From NCBI GenBank assembly GCA_001599595.1, contig BCHH01000010.1, forward strand, positions 1,805,035 through 1,869,034: a stretch of 64,000 nucleotides of DNA, read 5' to 3'. Made by a program: the position numbers and the translations under genes. Below, piece after piece: positions 55,935 through 64,000 of this stretch (position 1 is its first letter; every line of letters starts with the position of its first letter). The stretch is from Beverwykella pulmonaria. Taxonomy: Eukaryota > Ascomycota > Dothideomycetes > Pleosporales > Melanommataceae. The notes beneath the pieces are model-generated. The model saw only the letters and a list, made by a program, of their open reading frames with translations, made no database searches and was not told the DNA's origin.

Positions 55935-58610
55935 ATGGCCTCGCTCAACACGTCGAGCAACGGCCCCAACATCACCGCCAGCTACAAGAGCATCGTCAAC
56001 TCTCCGCCGCCTTCCGGGCCCCAGGCCAGCTCGCCCACCTTTGGCCAATGGGTTCTCTACACGGTTGCTGCCCCGCTCGTCAGCGCATTTCAGCAAGAGG
56101 GCGGGAAAGAAAGCGTGCTCAAGGTCCAAAGCACCGGAGGTAGGTGGAACACGATGCGCTAGGCTGGGCAATCGGCGGCTAATGGTGCTCCAGAGGGCGA
56201 GCTCGCGGACCTAATTGACGAGTTCTCCGACGGCCGCATCCAGTTTGCCTTTGTCAAGGTCAAGGACCCAAACACCACCCTGCCCAAATGCGTCCTAATA
56301 GCCTGGGTATGGCGCCACCATTCCACAGACATGTAGAATGCATTGCTGACCGAGTCAAAGTGTGGCGAAGGCGTGCCTGAGCGCACCAAGGGCTATTTTG
56401 GCAGCCACCTCGGCGTGGTTTCCAAACTTCTCCATGTAGGTGATGGTTATGATGCCAAGCCCCAGCATGGCATGCTGACCCCACGTAGGGATACCACGTC
56501 CAGGTCACCGCCAGGTCAGACGCAGACCTCACTCCCGAGCGGATCGTGCAAAAGGTCGCCGATGCCTCCGGCTCCAAATACTCAGGCGGCCCTGCGGTCT
56601 CCAGCGGTCCCCCTCCCGTCGCCGCAAAGAAGCCCGTCTTTACGCCAACACAAGTAGGGGGAGGTGGATCTGGATTCAATCCGCTGCGGTCGAGAGCACC
56701 TGCCCCCAGCGGGGATGTCGACGCCGACGGCTGGGGTGCGGACGCCCCCGAGGTGTCGCGGACGCAGTTGCAAAAGGTGGAATCCGCGTACAAGCCCACC
56801 AAGGTCAACATGGCCGAGCTCACCTCCAAGAAGCCTGAACCGTCGCGCTTCCAGGCCCCGCAGCCACAGGACACGGCTCCAGATGTTGTCAAGGGCGCCT
56901 ACCAACCAGTGGGCAAGGTAGACATTGCAGCGCTTCGAGCCCAGGCGAAAGAGGCGAGGGACGACAGGCCTACCGTAGTCAAGGGTGCGTATGAGCCTGT
57001 TGGCAAGGTCGACATCGCTGCCATTCGAGCCAAGGCTCAAGCTCCTTCCGGCTTGTCTCCAGCAGCTACCGGCGGATCCAACCGCAGCAACGAAGACGAA
57101 GCGCCAAAGTCGCTTGCAGATCGTACAGCCGCCTTCACGCAACCGGAAAGACTCACCTCCCTGCCCAAGCCAAAGGTCGCGAACAAGTTTGGCGGCGCAA
57201 GTGCTTTCACGGGAACTAAAGCTCCGGCTCCCTCTGTGTTCGGCGCCAAGCCCGTGGCCCCCGCCGCGCCCGTGGGGACTGCCAGCAAGACTTTTGCGGA
57301 TCAAGGAGGAAAGACGCCCGCACAGATCTGGGCCGAGAAAAAGGCCGCCCAAGGAGGGTCTTTGAAGTCTCCTAGTTCCATCGGCGGCCCCACCTCCCCC
57401 CTTCCTGCTCAAACCAGCGGTGGTGGAGGCGGATGGAAGAGTGGCTACACGGGCAAATCCTGGGGAACAGTTCAAACCACCCGCACTGGACAATCCGCAG
57501 CCAGCAACCTCAGCGACCAGCGGACGGGCGGCGAGCCTCAACAGCAGGAGGAGCCCTCGTCCCCAGCCGGTGGAGTGGGCGCTCTCAAAGATCGATTCAA
57601 GGGAGCCGCGCCCATGGGTGCTCCTGCGTCCCGGCCCGTTCCCGAACCGCAAGCACTGCCACCGCCAATGGACTTTTCGAGCAAGCCCAACGCAGGAGCT
57701 CGAGGTGTTCCCATGCCTGGTCTGCCCTCTCGCCCCTCGCAGCAGCAGGAGGAAGACCATGTGCCAGCCGAGCAACATCAACGCCTTCCTTCGCCACCTC
57801 CTCAGCCACCACGCAGCCCATCTCCTGAACCCTCTCATTCGCCTGTCCGCATTGCTATGCCTGTGTCTCGTGGACGAGAGCCCGAACATTTATCACCTGC
57901 CGAGGAGAAGGCGCCGCCTATGCCCAACCGTTCTCTCGATCACGCCGCGAACAAGACTCGCGATCTCTCTCCCGAACCCCAAGTTGGCTCCAAGGACCCT
58001 GCTCGTGGCGCCGGTGTCGCTGTTGCAGCTGCAACGTTTGGCGTGGCGGCAGTAGCTGGCGCAGGAGTCGCGGCAGCAGCAGCAGCCGGATCGAGCGGCG
58101 GTGGCGATGGCCAGCGTGCGGTTATCCTTTACGACTACGATAAGGCAGAGGACAACGAAGTTGAGCTCCGGGAAGGCGAATACGTTACCAATATCGAGTT
58201 CGTCGACGAGGATTGGTGGATGGGCCAGAACGCTCACGGCGAAAGCGGCCTGTTCCCATCTAACTATGTTGAACTAATTCAGGACGATGGTGTGAAGGGA
58301 GGTGCTGCTCCTCCACCCCTACCGACCCACCCTGCTGCCGAGGAAGAGCCCCCAGCCGGTCCGCCGCAGCCTGCGGGCGGTGCAGCACCCACCGCGACCG
58401 CGATTTACGACTATGAAGCTGCTGAAGATAACGAACTAAGCTTCCCTGAGGGTGCGACGATTACACAAGTTGTAAGTCCAATTGTCGAAGAGAGGATCTG
58501 ATTAGCCTGCTTACACATCACAGGAATTTCCCGACGAGGACTGGTGGCTGGGATCGTTCAACGGACATTCTGGCCTATTCCCTGCAAACTATGTGACGCT
58601 GGACGAGTAA
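55935..58610 (+). CDS. ABP1: actin-binding protein 1 (drebrin-like; ADF-H plus two SH3), 820 aa
   Basis: Five exons: 55935-56139, 56194-56306, 56361-56435, 56489-58471 and 58524-58610, with introns of 52-54 nt. The N-terminal ADF-homology domain (residues ~10-140) includes IDEFSDGRIQFAFVKVKDPN, VLIAWCGEGVPERTKG and VSKLLHGYHVQVTARSDADL. Two repeats, VVKGAYEPVGKVDIAAIRAK and its neighbour, precede a Pro-rich region with lysine/alanine blocks. Two SH3 domains end the protein: AVILYDYDKAEDNEVELREG...DEDWWMGQN...GLFPSNYVELI and ATAIYDYEAAEDNELSF...DEDWWLGSF...GLFPANYVTLDE. The last intron splits the second SH3. It acts at cortical actin patches in endocytosis (known for yeast Abp1). Confidence 0.95.
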
Positions 58611-59504
58611 GTGCAAGCGGATCTTAGCTTTGTGGTTATGTGTGTGAATTTCACAAGATTTTTCGCAGATGGCGAGCGTGCGTGTAATCCTGCCTTCCCT
58701 TCATGTAAAATGGAAAGGTATGCGGAGTAGGTAAAAGTTGCAATAGATACTGCGATTTGCAGGCGATTCAAACTGTTCAAATTATATATTCTTGTTGTCT
58801 AACCTTTGCTTCGGTGCTGCTTTTGCGGCGATATGCTATCTCGCAAAGTCCGGGAGAAGGCACAACTCGTTGCATCCTGTCGTTTACGCTCGTCTCTCCG
58901 TCGTTGAGACTGTGGCAACCACGGTCTCAGATGCGCAATTTTTATATCGATACTAGTATTTAGAGTTCGCACGCAAGCACGATTGAGCGATGGTGCGACC
59001 GGGTGTGGTATATATGGGCTACCTTTTCTACTCGGGGACGTCTACACACTTGAATACTAGGAAACTCCATATACTCCTGGCTAGATAGGTATATCTAGCT
59101 CGAAGTCGCAATATCCCACAAGAGCACGCTCAGTACCACTCAAACCGTCAACCATCGACTTTATCAACTCGGCCCTGATTTCTGGTTGCGCACTAGGACC
59201 TTACTAGAATATCCTCTTCGGTGCTTGGATAAATAATACACTTGCCCAGATACTCAAATCAAGGACAAAAACTCAGGAATTCGCTACCTTCGGTAATATC
59301 GCTGCATCCGCCAGCCTCTGTTAAGAAAAGTAGCGACAAGCTCTCCGAGCCAGGTCCAATATCCAGTCCTACAATAAGACCCTTTCTAAAACCCTGGCGA
59401 AAACAGGTAAGATCTTAGTCCTTTGCTCAGGTACCCAAGTCTAGTCTCAAACTCACAAGTCTTAGTATCTTTGCACGGTACTATCGTATCCGCCAGTCTC
59501 CACT
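58611..59504. other. intergenic with an imperfect local duplication
   Basis: The stretch near 59280-59320 (gctaccttcggtaatatcgctgcatccgccag) is imperfectly repeated near 59464-59500 (tttgcacggtactatcgtatccgccag). No gene. Confidence 0.35.
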
Positions 59505-59992
59505 ATGTCATCCACGACGAATCCAACTACCCAAATGCCTCCTCCCATAGTTGTCCAAGACCTCTTTGCCTGGCTCGACACTTACTCCCCCACCCTCAGC
59601 ATCGCCGTCTACACCCTCCCCTTCATCTTCCTCATAATCCCCCCTTTTATCCTGGTCATGGTCATGCCCACGTCCCTAGTCTACTGGCTCATAACTGATG
59701 GGGCGGTCAGATTCATGCTGCTGTTCATCATAGAGTTCGAGGCTAAATTAGAGATTAACGCCTTATGGGAAGAGAGGGTGAAGACAAGGGGAAGTGAGTG
59801 GGGGCGGAGAGAGGCAATGTGTGGTGGGAGAAACGAGTAGGGAAGTTAGATGAGAGGGGTAAGGAGTGGAGGAGGGTGTACACCATGGCACTGAAGCGGT
59901 GCCAGGATCAAGAGGAATGGGTGACGAGGATGGAGGAGAGAATTCAGAAAAAGGAACAGGAGATGCGCAACGTTGACACCAAGAGCACTTGA
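59505..59992 (+). CDS. small membrane/coiled-coil protein, unknown (intron tentative)
   Basis: The ATG at 59505 (ccactATGtc) opens a frame with MPPPIVVQDLFAWLDTYSPT, then a long hydrophobic segment (LSIAVYTLPFIFLIIPPFIL, VMVMPTSLVYWLI) and AVRFMLLFIIEFEAKLEINALW. Unspliced, the frame ends at 59840. With an intron 59794-59840 (GTGAGT...GAGTAG, 47 nt) the frame continues exactly into a charged coiled-coil tail (KLDERGKEWRRVYTMALKRC, QEEWVTRMEERIQKKEQEM) ending at 59992. The branch site is weak, so a frameshift is the alternative. The layout resembles the ORF at 30848. Function unknown. Confidence 0.45.
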
Positions 59993-60136
59993 TTAGAGCT
60001 TATATCGCCGTGATCAACTGGGATGGAACAGACCATAGTATGATTTACTTTGTATAGTGTTGTTTTCTCGTTAGGATTTAAATATTACGTTATTCTAATC
60101 CAAAAATGCTTATTAACGTGCTATTGATTTACAATC

Positions 60137-63100
60137 TTACACAGGTTGTTTTGCACCCTTGTCGACCAGCAGCCTCACAATTTTCTCGTGGCCTCCAGAT
60201 GAAGCCGCCTGGAGTGTGTTACTATAGAATCCACCCTAGGCATTGATGTCGGCGCCCTTGTCGAGTAGCAGCCTCATAATCTTCTCGTGGCCTCTGTGTG
60301 AAGCCGCCTGGAGTGCGTTGCCGTAGTATCCACCCTGCGCGTTGACGTCGGCACCCTTGTCGACCAGCAGCCTCACAATCTTCTCGTGGCCTCCGTATGA
60401 AGCCACCTGGAGTGAGTTGCCATTGAGTTTACCCTGTACGTTGACATCGGCGCCCTTGTCGAGCAGCAGCCTCACAATCTTCTCGTGGCCTCTGTGTGAA
60501 GCCGCCCAGAGTGCGTTGCCGAATCTTCCACCTTGCGCGTTGACGTCGGCGCCCTTGTCGACCAGCAGCCTCACAGTCTTCTCATGGCCTCCTTCTGAAG
60601 CCGCATGGAGTGCGTTGCCGTATAATCCACCCTGCGCGTTGACGTCGGCGCCCTTGTCGACTAGTAGCCTCACAGTCTTCTCGTAGCCTCCTTCTGAAGC
60701 CGCATGGAGTGCGTTGCCGGAGTTTCCACCCTGCGCGTTGACGTCTGCGCCCTTGTCAAGCAGCAGCCTCACAGTCTTCTCGTGACCTCCGTATGAAGCT
60801 GCCTGGAGTGCGTTGCCGTAGTATCCACCCTGTGCATTGACGTCGGCGCCCTTGTCGACCAGCAGCCTCACAATCTTCTCGTGACCTCCGTATGAAGCCG
60901 CCTGGAGTGCGTTGCCGTAGTATCCACCCTGCGCGTTGACGTCGGCACCCTTGTCGACCAGCAGCCTCACAGTCTTCTCGTGGCCTCTGTATGAAGCCGC
61001 CTGGAGTGCGTTGCCATATTCTCCACCCTGCGCGTTGACGTCAGCGCTCTTGTCGACCAGCAGCCTCACAATTTTCTCGTGGCCTCCAGATGAAGCCGCC
61101 TGGAGTATGTTACCATAGAATCCACCCTGAGCATTGATGTCGGCGCCCTTGTCGAGTAGCAGCCTCATAATCTTCTCGTGGCCTCCGTATGAAGCCGCCT
61201 GGAGTGCGTTGCCATAGAATCCACCTTGCACGTTGACATCGACACCCTTGCCGAGCAGCAGCCTCAAAGTCTTCTCGTGGCCTTCAGATGAAGCCGCCTG
61301 AAGTGCGTTGTCGTATTCTCCATCCTGCGCGATGACGTCGGTGCTCTTGTCGACCAGCAACCCCACAATCTTCTCGTGGCCTCCAGATGAAGCCGCCTGG
61401 AGTATGTTACCGTAGAATCCACCCTGAGCATTGATGTCGGCGCCCTTGTCGACCAGCAGCCTCATAATCTTCTCGTGGCCTCCGTATGAAGCCGCCTGGA
61501 GTGCGTTGCCGTATTTTCCACCCTGCGCGTTGACGTCGGCGCCCTTGTCGACCAGCAGCCTCATAGTTTGCTCGTAGCCTCTGTATGAAGCCACCTGGAG
61601 TGCGTTGCCGTAGAATCCACCCTGCGCGTTGACGTCGGCACCCTTGTCGATCAGCAGCCTCACAGTCTTCTCGTGGCCTCCTTCTGAAGCTGCCTGGAGT
61701 GCGTTGCCATTGAATCTACCATGCACGTTGACATCGGCACCCTTGTCGAGCAGCAGTCTCACAGTCTTCTCGTGGCCTCTGTATGAAGCCGCCTGGAGTG
61801 CGTTGCTGTAGTTTCCACCCTGCGCGTTGACGTCGGCGCCCTTGTCGAGCAGNNNNNNNNNNNNNNNNNNNNNNNNNNNNNNNNNNNNNNNNNNNNNNNN
61901 NNNNNNNNNNNNNNNNNNNNNNNNNNNNNNNNNNNNNNNNNNNNNNNNNNNNNNNNNNNNNNNNNNNNNNNNNNNNNNNNNNNNNNNNNNNNNNNNNNNN
62001 NNNNNNNNNNNNNNNNNNNNNNNNNNNNNNNNNNNNNNNNNNNNNNNNNNNNNNNNNNNNNNNNNNNNNNNNNNNNNNNNNNNNNNNNNNNNNNNNNNNN
62101 NNNNNNNNNNNNNNNNNNNNNNNNNNNNNNNNNNNNNNNNNNNNNNNNNNNNNNNNNNNNNNNNNNNNNNNNNNNNNNNNNNNNNNNNNNNNNNNNNNNN
62201 NNNNNNNNNNNNNNNNNNNNNNNNNNNNNNNNNNNNNNNNNNNNNNNNNNNNNNNNNNNNNNNNNNNNNNNNNNNNNNNNNNNNNNNNNNNNNNNNNNNN
62301 NNNNNNNNNNNNNNNNNNNNNNNNNNNNNNNNNNNNNNNNNNNNNNNGACGTTGGCGCTTTTGTCGACTAGTAGCCTCACAGTCTTCTCGTGGCCTCTGT
62401 ATGAAGCCGCCTGGAGTGCGTTGCCGTAGAATCCACCCTGCGTGTTGACGTCGGCGCCCTTGTCGACTAGTAGCCTCACAGTCTTCTCGTGACCTCTGTG
62501 TGAAGCTACGTAGAGTGCATTGCCGTATTTTCCACCCTGCGCGTTGACGTCGGCGCCCTTGTCGACCAGCAACCCCACAATCTTCTCGTGGCCTCCGTAT
62601 GAAGCCGCCTGGAGTGCGTTGCCGTATTCTCCACCCTGCGCGTTGACGTCGGCGCTTTTGTCGACTAGTAGCCTCACGGTCTTCTCGTGGCCTCCTTCTA
62701 AAGCCGCCTGGAGTGCGTTACGGTAGAATCCACCTTGCGCGTTGGCGTCAGTATCTTGATTCAAGAGGCAATTTACTGTGTGTAGTAATCCCCCAAGTGC
62801 AGCGTAATACAACGCCGAGGCTGGCCTCTCTTGAGACTCGTACGGTCTATCTAACCATGGTTTATCTGGTTGATAAAGGCTGTAGCAGATATTATAGGCG
62901 TCTTTCTGATAACAGAGCAATTGCTTAATAAAATCTAGCACTGTCTTGTCTGTATCCTTAGCCGCTGCCGCATTGGCCATCCAGAATCTTGCTGAATATT
63001 GCGCGAACGGAAAGTGCTGCACGATATCCTTTGGTGGAATTTCCTGATTGAACTGCAGTAGATATGCTAGACAAACTTTCGCAATTGCTGCTCTGGCAGT

Positions 63101-64000
63101 AGACTCTTGAAAATCCTGCGCGATATTGCTGTCCAGTTGGTTCGACGTCAGATATTCTTTGACAGAGAAATGAGCAAACTGAAGCTCCACGCGATTACTA
63201 TCTTCACCATATGAATGCTGTGTGATAGAAACAATAGTCACTAAGCTGGAGCAATAACGCGAAATTTCTTCAGGATAAGGCATCCTGTATTTCGGACAAA
63301 AGTATGGATCTCCTTTCGTGTCTACTGCTATTGCATCAACAACCTCCTTAATCATTAATGGCCGCTCTGAGAATGTTATAAGTTGAAGAATAATCGTAGC
63401 GTATTGTTTGTGCTCGGGAGGAATGGCTTGTAAGATCCTGTTGTAGGTCTCATCTAACGTCCGTGGAAGGGAGGTGAGCGCATTCTTGAGAGTGCGATAG
63501 TCCAAGCAATTTTCTAGGGCATCGATCTGGCATGCAGCCCATCGAAACCTTTTCAACTTCAGTGTGCTATTTTAGATAATAAAATTATAACAAGCAGAAG
63601 CTTTACTCACATGCCGTTAGCCTTCTGCATAAGTGCAGTCTCAATCTCATCCTGAATTTCTGGTTGTTCTCGCCATCTCCTCAAACCCTCACTCTCTCTA
63701 ACCCTATTGCAAACGTATGTATGGATGTCACTACTAACAATATCGCCCTGGATGGGAACTATATCTTTCTTGTGAACTAGGTCGCTCAATCCTGATTGAA
63801 TGTCCTGCTCCGGCCGACTCGTTACAAGGAGATGGAAATTCCTCTCCTTTGAATTTGCAAGATCTCTTATCCACAATAGCAGTCCTTCCGTTGGACCTCC
63901 TTTCCGTGTAAAGCATTCATCAAGGGCATCCAGAACAATCCAGACTTCCTCAACTTTCTCAATCATCTGTAAGAGCGCCTTGCAAAGTGATTCGCAGCTT
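60137..64000 (-). CDS. NACHT-ankyrin (NLR-like) protein, 5' end outside window, stop in last repeat
   Basis: The frame is open at base 64000. Exon 64000-63611 joins 63548-60236 over a 62-nt intron (GTGAGT...AAAAG), which rebuilds ANGMFRWAAC. Visible NACHT parts are Walker B VWIVLDALDEC, then HLLVTSRPEQDI and MFRWAACQIDALENCL, SLPRTLDETYNRILQAIPPE and the helical region LQFAHFSVKEYLTS. From about 62.76 kb downwards run about 25 ankyrin repeats of 33 residues (consensus GADVNAQGG.YGNALQAAS.GGHEK.VRLL), with a 495-N gap inside. The coding frame meets TAG at 60238-60236; the same frame continues as another repeat and ends at 60139-60137 (KGAKQPV). Fungal proteins of this kind act as STAND-type innate immune or incompatibility receptors. 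The N-terminal effector domain is not in the window. Confidence 0.9.
60140..62755. repeat. 99-bp tandem repeat array encoding ankyrin units
   Basis: Units of 99 bp contain recurring blocks such as cttctcgtggcctc and gtatgaagccgcctggagtg (plus strand). Neighbouring units differ at only a few positions, mostly at the variable residues (YYG, FYG, EYG, KYG; YGG, YRG, SGG, EGG). About 20 units are visible. Confidence 0.95.
61853..62347. other. assembly gap (495 N) inside the repeat array
   Basis: Undetermined bases lie in the middle of nearly identical 99-bp units. The distance between equivalent repeat positions on each side is 519 bp, which is not a multiple of 99, so the true length is unknown. 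Confidence 0.98.

Noticed and set aside
55511..56171. ORFs across the ABP1 promoter and first exon in other registers
   Set aside because: They are shadows of GC-rich exon and CCA-repeat sequence. The spliced ADF-H reading is clearly the coding one.
60342..62726. Plus-strand ORFs running along the ankyrin array (repeating SAPLSTSSLTVFSWPP)
   Set aside because: They are the antisense reading of the 99-bp repeat. Its length is a multiple of three, so an open antisense frame simply repeats.

Overview
The window is nuclear DNA from a filamentous ascomycete, most likely a dothideomycete of the Pleosporales type (lineage inferred from gene families, not tested). The evidence is short (45-150 nt) GT-AG introns with CTAAC/CTGAC branch sites, a fungal gene set (LSM2 with a 14-nt first exon, an ABP1-type actin-binding protein, an FSH1-type hydrolase, a DUF6640-like pair, NACHT-ankyrin genes) and decayed pogo-type and LTR elements.

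Layout. 1-800: 3' end of a BTB/POZ-type gene. 1.6-7.2 kb: gene-poor, with a possible 59-aa membrane microprotein and a spliced 165-aa secreted cysteine-rich protein. 7.3-13.5 kb: housekeeping block with ribulose-phosphate 3-epimerase (minus), a large SAM-methyltransferase-domain protein and LSM2 (plus). 14.5-19.5 kb: a Thr/Ser-rich membrane protein, a decayed NACHT N-terminal domain, an F-box protein and a spliced secreted protein with no ATG. 20.3-29.8 kb: accessory island with retroelement and pogo debris around a 1,423-residue protein that joins a stonustoxin-like MACPF pore-forming domain to an FN3-like segment, a P-loop GTPase and a Cys/His cluster; then an LTR-like repeat and a secreted-type spliced ORF with no first exon. 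30.8-45.6 kb: a membrane/coiled-coil microprotein, a seven-exon full-size ABCB transporter, a cysteine-rich surface receptor-like protein, a secreted kelch protein, an FSH1 hydrolase and a broken F-box gene. 46.2-50.2 kb: a tandem duplication of a small membrane-protein gene, split by a 1.8-kb pogo-type transposon with TIRs and followed by a second copy of the LTR-like repeat. 50.5-58.6 kb: a divergent pair, a 1,561-aa F-box/zinc-finger-like protein (minus) and the ABP1-type actin-binding protein (plus). 59.5 kb: another membrane/coiled-coil microprotein. 60.1-64.0 kb: a NACHT-ankyrin (NLR-like) gene with about 25 nearly identical 99-bp repeats, an assembly gap of 495 N, and a stop codon in the last repeat.

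There is no operon logic here. Two themes recur: ordinary conserved genes, and accessory islands with NLR-like, pore-forming-like, secreted and F-box genes beside transposon debris and pseudogenes. That is the usual setting of fungal self/non-self and host-interaction genes. The SNTX-MACPF/GTPase gene is the most unusual locus. All exon structures were read by eye from frame continuity and splice consensus; no database or RNA evidence was used.
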